Shown here: piece after piece, positions 1 through 12,152 of the stretch | Layout of the letters: every line of letters starts with the position of its first letter | Position numbering within the stretch: position 1 is the stretch's first letter | Origin: Icerya purchasi | Taxonomy: Eukaryota > Arthropoda > Insecta > Hemiptera > Monophlebidae | NCBI GenBank assembly: GCA_039619475.1 | Contig: CM077116.1 | Span: forward strand, 24,005,191-24,069,190 | Length of the DNA stretch: 64,000 bases | Direction: 5' to 3' | Position numbers and translations under genes: made by a program | Notes under the pieces: generated by a model | Databases searched by the model: none | Seen by the model: only the letters and a program-made list of their open reading frames with translations | What the model was told of the DNA's origin: nothing

Positions 1-574
1 TGAATCTCCTTACTCCTGGGCGCTGTTATACTTTTTCCTGTATCCTTTTTGTCTTCTATCGTAAAGATCTCACTTTCTCCTTCTTCCTTAGTTTCAAAGA
101 CGCCGAAAAATTTAAAAAAAAAAAAAAAAATCAATAATAAAGCGCAAATTTTTATTGAAGATTTCAATCTTTTATTCATCGTTAAATAGAGAAAAATAAA
201 GATAAAATAAATTTATATCATTTATATCCTTAGCGATTTTTCTTAATGCTTATTTTCGTATTTCACCTCGTTGGCTATTGTTCTTAAATACTGCATTCGA
301 ACTGGAATTTTCGTTTTCTAAATGTAATGGTTTTCTTTTTTAATCGCAATAAGTGTGGTGGTAGTAACTGGTTCGTTATTAAATTAATAAGAAAATAATT
401 AAAATAGTTGCGTATACTTTTATACATTATCAAACTTTGTGACATAAATGCTATTAATTTCATTAAAGATATTTGTATTTGAAACTATCGAGAAATTGAC
501 TGGGATGATTCAAAAATATCATTCTCAGTAAAGTTTAAAATTAAAAATTATTTACGTCGTCACAAAAAAAAAAA

Positions 575-593
575 ATAATAATAATAATAATAA
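575..593. repeat. (ATA)n microsatellite
   Basis: About six tandem trinucleotides following an A run. Confidence 0.85.
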
Positions 594-1239
594 AGATAAA
601 TGAATTTGTCCAATAAACATAAAAGAAGGAATTAGTTAATTAGTTTTCCGGCTTTGGTCATATTTGTTCTAGGTTATGAGTTAACCTTGAAATCGGTGGC
701 GTTCCGTAAAAATTGTAAGCGAGCATTCGCAATAATAAATTGCCAAAAAATAAATAAACATATTAGTCAGCGTAGTTATAGGAACGGGATTTTTTTTTTT
801 TTTTTTGAAATCCGAAAGGGGAAATTGTGCTCGACTTTATATATATTTTTATCAGCCGTAATATTCGACAGAAATTTTAACTGCTTTTTAAATTCATAAT
901 CATATAGGTCTCAAATAGTCTACATTAAAAAACACCGTAAAATATTTTAAATTCGTAATTTGGAAAGAAATAATGAAATAAATGTGTATCAAATCGAATA
1001 AAGAAATGCGCAATACTGAATTAAAATATCGTTGTATAGTATGATAACATAGCGCTGACACGATACCACGTTTATCACGGAATATCATAGGAAGAAATCA
1101 GGGACTTTCGGAATAGAATAGAGCGAGGAAGCCACAAGCTAAGTCTGTCAGTTAACTAAAACAAAACCAAGCTCACGATGATAAGTAAAAAAGATACTTC
1201 AAGACATGAAGGTGTGATGAGTTTACGTATCTCGGATCA

Positions 1240-1600
1240 TTAAACGGGAGAAGCGGAAAAGAAATTGAACAAGCATGAGCAGCGAATCGCACGAAACATC
1301 GATTTTCGATCAATTAAAACGACGTCAATACTTGTCGAAAGGAAATTCTAAAATACTACGGACATGTTTTTTTTGAAGGGAAAAGAACAGTCTCGAAAGA
1401 TGTATTCCCCAATCGGACCAAATAGAAGAAACATGACCAGACCACCGGGACAAAATGTGGATAGATAAGACAAGGACACTGAGCGGTCACACTGGAACCC
1501 CGAGGCATTGAAAAGTAGCCAAAATAGAGAAGTCGCTGGGGACAGTCCATGCGCATTACATTAAAGTATCACAATGAGCTGCTATCAAACGACTGAAGGT
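1240..1600 (+). pseudogene. Possible tail of an endonuclease/reverse transcriptase-type element
   Basis: Plus-strand frames give KILRYYGHV, followed further on by WIDKTRTLSGHT and RSRWGQSM. Non-LTR ORFs often end with KLRYFGHV..., a (R)WIDDI...SG segment and DR..WR..V. The resemblance is real but weak and needs three frames. Confidence 0.28.
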
Positions 1601-1793
1601 GAAAAAGTCTTATCGGTAAAAGTTAAAAAGAGTGGTAATGTTGCGATTTTCAATTGAAAAAGATGATCGTGAGTACTGATCAGAAAGTACATGAACTATT
1701 GTTATTAATATGATGAGTAGAAAATTCGTTAAAAAACATTGAAAACAATCTTTTACACGGAAATCACGCTTAGCGAAGTGTATTTGATTATAC

Positions 1794-2175
1794 AGGCTGG
1801 CCACCCAACCGGGAAAATCGGGAATTTTGCAAACGGAGAAAAACCTTGAATAAGTCGGGAATTTGGTTGTAAAACCGAGAAAAGAAGTAAAAATAGCCAA
1901 AAACGATATTTTTAATAAGAAAAAATCATTTGAAGCGAAAAATGAATATGCACTTTTTAATGTACTTTACACTCGAAATAAAAATTACAAAGTTCTGTTT
2001 TATTCATATAAAATATCCTGCGCGGGTAAATATTACCGACAGTAATAAAAAATTCCATTCTTCTTTTTGTGCAATTCCAGTGTGATCAGGAAGTCGGGGG
2101 GTGAGGTTTTTGGATCGGGAAAACTGCGAATAATAAATCGGGAATTTAAAAATTATATTTGAGTGGCCACCATGG
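1794..2175 (+). mobile_element. GTGGCCAC-ended repeat family, copy A
   Basis: About 380 bp, starting GGCTGGCCACCCAACCGGGA and ending GAGTGGCCACCATGG. It shares AGCCAAAAACGATATTTTTA, TGCACTTTTTAATGTACTT and TCCATTCTTCTTTTTGTGC with the copies at 6.2 and 43.8 kb, all in the same orientation. Internal motifs (GGGAATTTTGCAAACG, AAAACCGGGAAAA) recur near both ends. Non-autonomous DNA element is likely; the superfamily is not identified. Confidence 0.9.
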
Positions 2176-2480
2176 ATTAAGTGGTTCTAAAGTATGGTTG
2201 ATATAAAAATTATACAAGGCTATCATTTCGCGGCACGCACGGGTGTCTACGTAGCGAAGTCCGAAAGTTCAAATCGTATACATATTATATGCGCATACGA
2301 TAAACGAATAATCCGGAAAAAATATATGCGATGATGGTAAAACGAAGAGTGTACAATCGCAGTATGAAAACCATTTTTGGAAGCTATGAAAAGACAACTC
2401 GGGGGAGTAATGCACTGCTAATAATAGTTTCTGTAGCAGAATTTACTGAAATAAATTAGATATCGCATTTTCACTTCAGG

Positions 2481-2579
2481 ATGGCAATAAGTTCGGAATC
2501 GGATAATTTCAGTTCGAACGTTTTTAAAAATAGCAGTAATCGACATTCGCCGGAGTCGACGGTTAGTCGCCCGATATAA
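2481..2579 (+). CDS. Possible small exon or short ORF (speculative)
   Basis: A 32-codon ATG frame begins one base after TCACTTCAG, a fair splice acceptor. It encodes a Ser/Asn-rich peptide (MAISSESDNF..., ending STVSRPI) and stops at TAA. The surrounding 100 bases are richer in CpG than their neighbours. ACG|GTTAGT at about 2561 could act as a donor but would leave phase 0, which does not fit the phase-1 end required of the exon before mnb 26272. No homology is recognised, so this may be chance. Confidence 0.15.
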   Translation: MAISSESDNFSSNVFKNSSNRHSPESTVSRPI

Positions 2580-2599
2580 TAATTAGAGATTTTTCTTTT

Positions 2600-5500
2600 A
2601 AGGAGAAATTATTATTATAATAATATATATAGTCGAGTTTAATTAATCGCGTATGTACAGGGCGATTTTTCTGACGAAATTCGCGAGAACCGTACGTCAC
2701 AAGAAAAGTTCTTGGCGCATGTCCAGGGTGTATAATTCACGTTAGCGAATTGACCAAATGCAGCGGCGGTCCGGCGTTGTTAGCGAAGAGCGTTCGCAAT
2801 TAATTCGAGAAAGGAAAAGTAAATAAGAGCGATAAATAAATAAACAGGATCATCGGATATAATGACGCGTGTGCGTTGGTGAAAGAAGGCTAGAGTACCA
2901 TATCTATCCCCGGTACTTCCGCTGTTATTATTCTTATCTATTGTTAATGATAAAATTCGCCGGCGCATTATAAAAAGTTCTGCTTTCGGTCGCGTAAATC
3001 GGTTGCACTTTTTCCCCCTTTCTTTTCTTTTCTTTTCTTTTCTTTTTTTTTCTCGCCGACATATGTGTTTTTTTACGTTTCTTGTGTCTCCGTTATAAGA
3101 TGTGAAATGCACCGCGCGGTATATGGCCAGCACAACGTGTAGTTATGTCGTTGGTTAATTTAGATTAGTACATTCGGTTGTCTTTTATTGTCGACATCGT
3201 TACGTTGCGTCGTTTGATTCATCGTCCAAGATTAACTCCTCGATGCTTTTTCATCGCAGCAGCTCTATTTGTCCGTAACAACATCGTCAACACATGCTTG
3301 TACATACACATATGTATATACTCGTATGTCTATAGTGAGCCCATTGGAGTAACGTGTTCTTTTTTCTTTCTTCGAATATTTTAAACTGCGGTTGACAAAC
3401 GCGCCTCGGTCCACTTTTTGCAGTGTCGCTTGGAAAACTTTTAATATCCAAATATGTGTCTGCTGCACCACCGATGCGTGGCCATGATCGTCATTCTCAA
3501 AGATAACGGGTTTTTCGTTGAAATTGCTCAGTTTTAAAAAGCGAAACGCGTAAAAATCGTAGTGTTGTTGTTGTTCGCATTTGCTGGTTTCGAAGTTACT
3601 TTGCGGAAAAAGGCGAATCCTCCTCGTGTTGGTGGCGGTTAGTAAACGAACATGTACGGGGTACCGATGCAATTTATTGTATTCTGCATATGTGTGTTGA
3701 AACCGATTTAGTTTTTAAAGAATATCGTTAGAAAATGATGTCGACTCGATAGCCTCGAAAATCGTAGCTAAAAATGTTCTATAGCGGAGGCTTGTGAACA
3801 CTTTTTATATTTTGCTTATAGTTCGACAAGCGTAATAACTATGAATTTTTCCATTTCGTTCGAAGAAGAGTAAACTTTTATGGCTGCCTTCGAATAATAA
3901 ACATTTTCGCTGTGAAATTAGAAAATACTTATTTTCTAACGTTATAAATATAGGTCGCGAGCAACATGTTTCTGGTGTTAGGTTCGGGGTTGATAATTTT
4001 AAACCAGAGTGGTTAGATCTGAGAAGCGACTGAAAATAAGTGGGGCTATATTCTTTACAAAAATAAAGTTGTCGGAACTCAAATAATAAATAATTAGTCC
4101 ATTGAACTTGTTGAACGCAGTTATTAAAGAATTCGTTTAGCGGGAAGAAAAACGTAGAAATTTCAATAGAAAACTAGATTCTATTTTGCAGACGCTTAGA
4201 ACAAGACGGCTACCAGCTACGGCGCCATGTTCTGTAATGATCAAAATACACTTCGGTTTATAAAGAATGCCTTCTCGTGGTATGTATGATCGCCGCTTGA
4301 TACCGCTTAATAATACTCCCTTAGAATTCAATCGGGAACAAGAATATATGGCTATAATAGAATAGCTGAGAAGTATTTGAAAAAGTTGCAGTTTTATTCA
4401 ACCGGAAGAGCAAAGGAATTACTTCAGAAAGTATAACATAACGCGGGGTCAAAACGAGTCAAACCTCCTATGGATTTTCGATAATAATAACCGTGCATAA
4501 GTATGCATATAGGGTGTGTCTAGTAGCAATGTCCTGATGGATAGGGATACTGTTCTCTTTTTTTTTTTTTTTTCAGTAGCTAACTGTAAAATTACGGAAT
4601 AAAAGAAAAACGCAAAAGATGGTAAAAATATCGCGATCTGAAGTATTTTCAGCAATGCGCGCAATTAGAATTCCCCACCACCGGTTGTTTATAATCAAGT
4701 ACATAGCAGCGTTCTCTCTTACTAGCTAAAAAATGTAAGTATCCACTCGGGGAAAAAAAACAAAACAAAAAACGATCGTCATTGTAGCAGAAATGATGAT
4801 TAACCGCAGACCGGCCTTTTCGGGACAAACGGATCATTTTAGACTAGTTGCAAAACAGCAGTGAGAAGTAATTTTGAAGTTGGAATAATCGTTTCTCAGA
4901 GTCCAGTTATTACGGGATTGTGTATAGTTTAAATGTGTAGATTTGTCAGCTCGATGGTTAGTCTTTATTGTATTAGGAACTATTTGTAGTTCGGTACGTT
5001 ATTGAGACGAATTCGATGGGTTTTTTTTTTGTTTTTTTTTTATATATATAAGCTTTGAGCAAGGTTTCTAATGGTTATGGTGATGGTTACTTTTGTTTCG
5101 TAATAAGCGATCGAAGAATGTATACGATACTTCTAGAAGAATGATATAGGGTTCAATTGTAGTTTCCTGCGTGTGTAGCCGCCTCTCCCCTTTCCGGTTT
5201 TTTCTACGCACATCCGTGAATAACATTTGGGAAAGAGAAAAGTTGCTTGTTCTCGGATCAGTTGTTCGCAGGATTAAATCTAAACTTTTCAAAATCTGTT
5301 CCACAGGTGGTGTGAGTTTCAGGAGCGAAATAAGTTTTTGTATAGATTTCATTAGGAGATGATTTATTGCCACTCCTTTTTTTTCTGAAATTTTGTTGAA
5401 GACGTTTTAGAGGTGAAATCTTCGAACAGTTGTGAGATTTTAGTCCTTTGAAGCGAGCGGGAGATAATTTTTGCGATTCCACGTTTTACTAGATAAGTCG

Positions 5501-6178
5501 TATTTTTGCGGTCTAGGTTTACTATAGCATTTGATCCGTTATGACTCTTTGGTTTCATTGATGTTGATGTAGAGAATGCATCCGTGAAACTTAAGAAAAT
5601 TCTCGGCAGGATTTTTTTCCCGACAAATATGTGTTGTCATTATAATAAAAACCCGTTCATTCAAAATAATCGACTATGGTTTTTATAAAAACATCATTCC
5701 GAGTTGTTTAGACGCGTTATTACGTTTCGGCAGGTTCAGAACCTCGACATCATGTCCGTCATTGACGGCAGGAAGTATAAGAACTTTATGTTCTAGTTGT
5801 GAATTATTCGAACGCTGCAGAGATATCTGTCGAATTCTCACACTAATCGAATTTTCGACGTATGCGATAACGAATATATTTTAATAAATTCCGATACAAA
5901 TTTCTAACGAAAATCCCTCTCCGCGCAATGTGCACTCAAATATTTTATACAAAATTAGTTCGATAAAGTACCTTGTGCCCTGCCACCGGGTGTTTTTAAG
6001 TATCTATTTGTTTGGTCGGAGTTTTTGTAAAGCTTTTCTAAAATTACTGGGGGGGGGGGCCTAAAATACGGCCCGGTAATTTTAATATTTGTGTACGTCT
6101 GATTTAGTTGAACTTTCAAGTTTTACATGCGCTACATAAACATGCCAGTACGTTTTTTTGACTAGTCTTGCTTTTACA
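2600..6178. other. Non-coding stretch, no supported gene
   Basis: AT-rich sequence with homopolymers. A somewhat CpG-richer part at 2640-3680 contains a 135-codon minus-strand frame (3265-3672) that I judge to be chance. No element ends were found. Confidence 0.5.
3018..3043. repeat. (TTTTC)n microsatellite
   Basis: About five copies of the pentamer in a pyrimidine tract. Confidence 0.85.
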
Positions 6179-6500
6179 GAGTGGCCACCCAGCCAGAAAA
6201 CCTCGACTGGGCCGGAAGCGATATTTCTAATAAGAACAAATCATTCGAAGCGAAAAATGAGAATATGCACTTTTTAATGTACTTTGCACTGGAAATAAAC
6301 TACGAACAGAGTTCTGTTTTATTCATATGAAATATGCTATGATGGTTAAATATCATCGATAGTAATAGAACAATTCCATTCTTCTTTTTGTGCAATTCCA
6401 GTGTGATCAGGAAGTCGGCGGGCCTCCATCGGGAAAACTGGGAGGATTTCAACCAGGAAAACCGGGAATTTACAAATTATATTCGAGAGTGGCCACCATG
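6179..6500 (+). mobile_element. GTGGCCAC-ended repeat family, copy B
   Basis: It starts GAGTGGCCACCCAGCC and ends GAGTGGCCACCATG. Relative to copies A and C it lacks about 60-80 bp in the left third, where the GGGAATTTTG block should be, while the right two thirds align closely, including TGTGATCAGGAAGTCGG. Confidence 0.9.
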
Positions 6501-6523
6501 TTTTAGGAATGTAGCGTGTTATA

Positions 6524-6541
6524 ATATATATATATATATAT
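6524..6541. repeat. (TA)n microsatellite
   Basis: Nine TA units, just after copy B of the dispersed repeat. Confidence 0.85.
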
Positions 6542-7393
6542 GTTTGTTTTTTTTTTCTGGTGTTCTCATCAACATGGACACTGGTTCAAAAACTATCAAA
6601 ACAGAGTGGAGAACACCTGGGTCTTTTTACACGATCGGAGATAGCCAACGAAAGAGAAACAAGAGCTTGGATGACAAAAAGATAAATTAGTGTTTTATTT
6701 AGATGATATCGTTTCATTTTCAACAAAAATTGAGTGTTATCTTTCGTGTAAACATTTTTACATAGCGTCAATCAAACCGTTTAAAATTATAGTAAGTAAT
6801 GTGTTTTCTTAATTTTCCTAAGATCTTTGTAAATAAAGGGGTTACTACTTACTGTAGAGTGTTTATTTCGAACGAAGAAAAAAGTTTGCAAGAACGGTCT
6901 CATTGTTTTTCGAGATGACGCTGTGTGTTGATAAACCGTTGAATATATGACGACGGAAATGTATGTAGTATATTTAATAATGCGGCACGGAATTTTTTTT
7001 TGAAAAAATTATTTAAATTATCGATTGATTTTTTTTTTTTTTTTCAAGTTTATTGGCCGTTTTTAAATGAAAACATATTTAGTGGTAATTTATTTTCAAT
7101 TTACATTGCCGATTTGTGGTATTTTTAAGAAAAGAAAAAATCATACGGAAGATGATAAAAATGGTGCATTTATTATCATGTAAATAGTGTTTTGCAACAC
7201 AAGATTGTAGATATGGTAAAATTAGAATTACCGAATGAAATTTTTAGTTTAATATTTTGTTACGAACAATCATCAGTGGTAAAAAATTTACTGCTATTTT
7301 TTCTATATTCGCTGAAACACCGAATCACGGGTATCATTTTTGAGGATTAAATTTTTGTTTTATTTTTTTTTGCCCATTTAGGATATTACACTA

Positions 7394-7815
7394 CAAGGCC
7401 GTGTTTATGGGGCGGTTTAGGGGTTAAACCCCTCCCATTAGAACTGAAATAATTATTATAAATACACAAAAATCTGAAAAACAATCAAAAATTTAAAATA
7501 AATATTGACGCTTTTTTAGGGTGTTCTTACATTACCAAAAATAAAGAGAAACAAAAAAATATACTCTATATTTTTAGATAGTTCATTAATATTTTATGCA
7601 AAATTTTTTATTACGAGTATAATCAATAACACATATGTAATTTTTATTAATGTTCATATACGGGGGGTAATTCATTTATGTAACTTATTGAAAAATAAAT
7701 CAAATCGGTGGAAATTATTAATAGTATGAATATTAGTGAAAAATGTATTGTTATTTATAAAATAAGTATACGGAGAAAATCCCTCCCCCCTTATAATTCT
7801 GGACACGGTCCTGTT
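7394..7815. mobile_element. Possible TIR element (CCGTGTxxA ends)
   Basis: The left end AAGGCCGTGTTTATGGGGCG and the inverse of the right end, CAGGACCGTGTCCAGAATTA, are similar, and both are followed by a G-rich then AAACCCCTCCC-like segment. The interior is AT-rich. A remnant with GAAACCCCTCTCAGATACGG and CCCTGTA at 34047-34076 looks related. Confidence 0.5.
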
Positions 7816-8525
7816 ACAATATATATTCCGCGAGTATTTTAAAGTATGTAAATAGACAGAAAACACAATTCATCGCTCTACGTTAATTTACAAAAAAAAA
7901 AAAAAAAAAACAGAAAAAGAAATTGAAAAAAATGTTTAGTTTCAGTAAAATTTTATAGATAATTTAAAGATATATTATTGGTAACATATTTCTTATCCGT
8001 GGCTTTTTTTTTTTTTCCTGCACAAAGCACAAATATATATCCCCATGTTAACTAGGAAAACGGTACTGTTGTCGAATAGTTTACATTCGATGCAGGTCTG
8101 TGAGCAGAATGTAGGAATTTTTAATTTTAATATTTGGACTAATAAATGTTGTCTAGCAACATTTTTGTATAATAACAGATTTATTGCGTTTTAGAAAAGA
8201 GAGAGAGTACGTCTGCGTAGATATGTCGCAGGATGTGACGATTATCGGCCGAATTTCTGCGTAAATCACGCGAATCTCTACTACGTCATGCGATAATTCA
8301 GTTAGCCATTATTTATTTCGAGAACGGAATTGCGCTGATCACGTTCGGATGATGCATTGCGCGGCGATGAGCCGACTATTTTTTCGTCGAATCTTTCTGT
8401 TCCAACGAGACGATTGACCGTTGCACGTGTAGACATTTTTATAATCGGTGTAAAATTTTCGCATATGTTTCGCGTCACTTTTTATACGCGGTAAAAATGG
8501 CTGACCAGTTTATTAACTAGCGCGT

Positions 8526-8711
8526 ATGACTGCGGGGGAAAATACGGGCTATGAACCGTATCTTAACCGAATTCCGCCGATTATTATACCGGCTTTGCGC
8601 ACGGAAGATGGAATCGGATTAGAATATTGTCGGATGCGCTACACAGGACTGTTTGACAAAGTTGGACCGAGAGCTGTGCTTCGTAGATGCGAAGCCATCG
8701 CAGAAAACTAG
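8526..8711 (+). CDS. Short unrecognised ORF in a CpG-richer stretch (speculative)
   Basis: A 61-codon frame starts at ATG after an even shorter ATG frame (seven codons, from about 8497). The peptide MTAGENTGYEPYLNRIPPII continues without low-complexity bias, which is unusual in this AT-rich window. About 300 bases upstream are CpG-rich. There is no clear donor in frame and no family resemblance. It could be a 5' exon with upstream ORFs, a transposon relic, or chance. Confidence 0.15.
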   Translation: MTAGENTGYEPYLNRIPPIIIPALRTEDGIGLEYCRMRYTGLFDKVGPRAVLRRCEAIAEN

Positions 8712-9076
8712 CATGTTATATTGGCGCAAAATTTGTCTTTTACCATTTCGTTTTCGACTCTATATAGCGTGCGAAAGAAAAACCGACTGTGACCAATCGC
8801 GTCCAGTTTCGATAAATTCGTTATCTTCATATTTTTTGTTAACTATTGTAAGTTTTATGGGAATAATCAAACGACATTCGATTGATTTTTATGTCGTTAG
8901 TGAAACGAACATCACCATCTCCGTCGAGAGCCACCACTTTACATGGGCAATTTTGGATTACTTTGAAATAAATTTATTTTCGCCGTTGAATAATTTTTTT
9001 TTTTTTTTTTTTTTTGGGGGGGGGGGCGCCAGCGGCATTGACCCAACAACAAGAAAACAGCTAATAAATTAAATAA

Positions 9077-9583
9077 CTAAGCGGTCCGAAATGGACGCAA
9101 CAAAAGACAGCAGTGCGGACACCAAAGAAGATGAAGGAAAGGAGAGGATAAAGGAAGAGTTATAGGGAGTAGGCCTAATGACAAGAGCTGACTGTAGAAA
9201 AGGGAGCGTTCATTAAGAAGAGCAGGACAGTCGAAGAAAATGTGATCAGCATCACATGTACGAGGAGGATCACAATCGTGAAGAGAACAATCAGGAGAAG
9301 ACGACAGAGCAAATCGAAAGCGAGAAGAGGGGAGGAGAGAATGATTGATCCGGAGATGAATTAGGGAGACAATAGAAGAGCGACGACTGAAAGGAATAGA
9401 ATGGAACCAAGACAGGGAACGAGGAATTGGCTGAATGAAACGGTAATGCGAATGACGATTAGAAAATAGGGAGGGATAAATATCCAGCCAAAGTCTGGCG
9501 TGATTGGAGGTGGATAAGGAAAGGATATCTGAAGAAGGGAAATGGTTGAGGAATGAATCAAGGCGACCAGCAGAACGAGCCAA
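9077..9583 (-). pseudogene. C-terminal end of the non-LTR ORF2 with Cys/His cluster
   Basis: The first residues MARSAGRLDSF are the end of RNase H (usually GNDxADxLARxA). A Ser-rich spacer is followed by CSLHDCDPPRTCDADHIFFD and C: a C..C...H...C cluster like that found after RNase H in I and R1-type elements. The ORF ends shortly before the poly(A) end of the element. Confidence 0.8.
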
Positions 9584-9701
9584 AGAATCGGCTGCATCAT
9601 TGCCATCAATTCCGAAATGACTGGGGACCCATAAAAAATCAATGAGAATAGAACGGGATGACTGCAGAGTATAGGTAAGCGAACGAATTGAGAGAATAAT
9701 A

Positions 9702-10130
9702 CTAATGATAGGAATGTGAAGGAGGAGAGGATAGGGCTTGAAGGGCGCCTTTAGAGTCTGAAATAATGAGGAATTGGGAAAGATCGCTTAAAGAGGAAAT
9801 ATAAGAGATAGCCTGAAGGATGGCGATCGACTCGGCAGAAAATATAGAGCAGAAGGAAGGAAGCCGGAAGGACTCAGAATGTCGAAGCGACGGAGCAGTA
9901 AACGCACCACCCACGCTGTCCTCGCTCTTGGAACCATCAGTAAAGATCAATACATGAGCAGGAAAAGAGGAATTCAATAAATGAAGAAATTCATTGTTGA
10001 CTGCACCGTGAGAGGAGGAATTGGCTCGAAGTGGGAGAGAGGAAAATTTGATAGGCTGCCCATAGGCTATTGAAGTCATGAAAGAAGTACGGGAGAGTGT
10101 TGTATGAAAAATTAGAAAGACGGGTAGCAA
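9702..10130 (-). pseudogene. RNase H domain of the non-LTR element
   Basis: The frame holds the RNase H signature in order: IFTDGSKSEDSVGGAF (first Asp), FSAESIAILQAI (Glu in AE..AI..A), and LIISDSKGALQAL (third Asp in DS..AL.AL). The domain would remove template RNA during reverse transcription. It breaks before the last His/Asp-containing block, which is picked up in another frame as the start of 9077-9583. Confidence 0.87.
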
Positions 10131-10458
10131 TGAGCGACAGGATTGGGATTTTATGAGGAGAAAAACGCCAGCAGTTTTTGATATATAGATAGGGGGAAAT
10201 AAGTTTGGACGAGGAGATGGGAAGCCGTTTAATTAAGAAGCGATACCCAAGCTGAGAACGGCGAATAAACAGTGGTTGGGCAACTGACTCTGATAGAACT
10301 GCGGGAATGGGGGAGGATTTCAAGGCTCCAATGCACAAACGGAGGCAAGAGTTCTGGACCGCATCAAGTTTAGTGAGGAGAGACTTGGAGGAATTACCGT
10401 AGATAAAGGAACGATAGTCGAGCTTGGACCGGATGATGGCTTTGAAAAGAATGAATAA
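9991..10458 (-). pseudogene. Reverse transcriptase C-terminal (thumb) fragment
   Basis: From the 5' edge the minus strand reads LFKAIIRSKLDYRSFIYG, then KLDAVQNSCLRLCIGAL, then SSPIPAVLSESVAQPLFIRR. These match the well-known RSKLDYG.F.YG...LD.IQN..LRL.LGA.R.SP..S...E....PL..RR segment after the catalytic domain of RNase H-bearing non-LTR reverse transcriptases. The catalytic domain itself is missing because of the 5' truncation. The frame then shifts into the RNase H part. Confidence 0.85.
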
Positions 10459-11748
10459 TTTTTTATCTGACCCTGCTTGTGCAGTGTTATTTCGCCGCCA
10501 TCGAGTTTTATTTAATTGTCCAAAGCCCCAGTGATATGTATTTTGTTTATTTTTATTTTTATTTTTTTACGATTTCCCCCGATAAGTTTTTTTTGTATAA
10601 TTATTTTATAGTTACAGTGTAAAATCCTTTTATAAATAAAGCGATAATAAGGTTATTTATCTTCCGAGATGATTTTGACGTCACACGGAATTTCTGAAAT
10701 AGAAAAAAAAAAGAAAAAACGTTATTTTTAATTCGTTTCGCATTTTCGGCTACCCCAATACTAAGCTCTTATAACATTAACAAAGTTGCCATTACTTGGT
10801 TCTCTTCTCATTTAGATCGGTGTGTTTGCCCGTTGTTATTATTTCGTTTACTTTCTATTCTTAATTTCAGCAGGTCCGCTGTAATGGTTCGTTTCAGTCC
10901 ATCGTATCTTTTATAGCCTCCTAATGGTTCTGGTTTCGTTTCCTCGCTATTGTTCACGCACTCTACTCGTCATTAGCGTACATTTTTAACCATTTCACGA
11001 CCAGCAGTCTGATTTATTTCCTACTAATTCCTGGAATGTTTCACGTTCCAGCATAATTTCTATTTCTGACTTGCTCTATAACGGCTCCTGCTGCTAACTG
11101 GCAGTCTCGTTTTTGTGCAGGTACTTTTACATGTTGAATGTACGCCAAAAAGTCGAATTGAAAATTTTCAAATTGATCTCATCGTTCTTTTCCGGGGGGG
11201 GGGGTATATCTTCAGCTGAAAAACCGTATTCAAATTGTTTACTCTGCATTTCATTTTAGCTGAGTACGTGCCCCGTCTATATGGTTCACCACACGCTGTC
11301 TGTCGATGTGGCTCGTTGGATTTTCACCCGGACACACTGTTGCACAATTGCCGTGAATGTTGATCTGAAAGTGGGGAAAAAAGTCTGCACTATCTGGTTT
11401 CATAAATATGCGTTCCATCTCATATTAATTTTCTATTATATAGCCCATTCGGTATAATGGAAACCACATGGTACATTTAAAATATTATATAAAATACGCT
11501 AGAAACATTCTCGGGGTGTGTGTCCCATCGTCGAATAGAAAGGAGAGAATATAAAAACCACATATCCATAAAGGTGAATTTTTAGTACATATTGAAGGAG
11601 GGGAGACTTTTAGTATCTTCATCTAGAAAAAAAAAAAAGACCCGAGGAAATTGCATTGACTGGGCAAAGAGAAAATGATATCTCCATCGACTATTCGGAC
11701 AATACATGTATACATATATACATTCTAATATAATTCGTTCCCATCTAA

Positions 11749-12010
11749 GGGCGTCGCCAGCCGATGGGCCAGGGGGGCAAGATGATAGAAAAAGGATATG
11801 AGTTATAGAAAAAATAAAATTTATAAGTTGTAAAGGCTTAATATTTTATTAAACAAGAATAAAATCTTAATTAAAACATAATTTTCGTAGGTTTCTTGCA
11901 AATTGTTCATGATTACGCGCCTATGAATACTCATTATGGCCAGTTGATTAAAAAGTTTCAAGGCTCCAGGGGAAGGCAGCTGCTCCCCCTGCCACCCGCT
12001 GGCGACGACC
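11749..12010 (-). mobile_element. hAT-like deletion derivative, copy 1 (opposite orientation to copy at 29.9 kb)
   Basis: The ends are GGGCGTCGCCAGC and the inverse of GCTGGCGACGACC. Read on the minus strand it carries LKLFNQLAIMSIHRRVIMNN, shared with the copy at 29936-30257. Relative to that copy it lacks about 34 bp (after AACAATTTG), destroying the end of the peptide. hAT transposases of the ZMYM1/zinc-finger type often end in a ...SIH....YD.VI..FA...AR... segment, which this resembles; the superfamily assignment is an inference. Confidence 0.72.
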
Positions 12011-12144
12011 ATGTTCCCATCGCTCGTTTAATTACAGTTTTTTTACGTATATTCTAATTCGGTGTCATTTGTATCTCATTCGGATTATTTTCATTTTAGT
12101 ATTTCTTTCTGGTGTTCTTTTTCGAATTAGGAGATCGGCAATAT

Positions 12145-12152
12145 AATTCAGG
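12145..12152 (+). repeat. Left target site duplication (AATTCAGG)
   Basis: Identical to 12779-12786, flanking the hAT-type element. Confidence 0.92.

Larger units (their letters stand above)
8993..10460 (-). mobile_element. 5'-truncated non-LTR retrotransposon with RNase H (I/R1/LOA-like group)
   Basis: Read on the minus strand, the element starts inside the C-terminal end of a reverse transcriptase, continues through RNase H and a cysteine/histidine cluster, and ends in a poly(A) tract (seen as T run 8993-9015 on the plus strand, preceded by a C run). The start at about 10460 has no upstream RT palm motifs (no YxDD), which is the usual 5' truncation from incomplete target-primed reverse transcription. 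Reading frame breaks occur near 10000 and 9650. I cannot name the clade with certainty; the presence of RNase H excludes most plain Jockey elements. Confidence 0.87.

Noticed and set aside
1610..1900. Minus-strand 96-codon frame overlapping repeat copy A, with a similar one at 43652-43954
   Set aside because: Similar peptides arise because both lie on copies of the same dispersed repeat. There is no sign the repeat is coding.
3265..3672. 135-codon minus-strand frame
   Set aside because: Its 3' half runs through simple CA/TA-rich DNA and no family pattern is visible.
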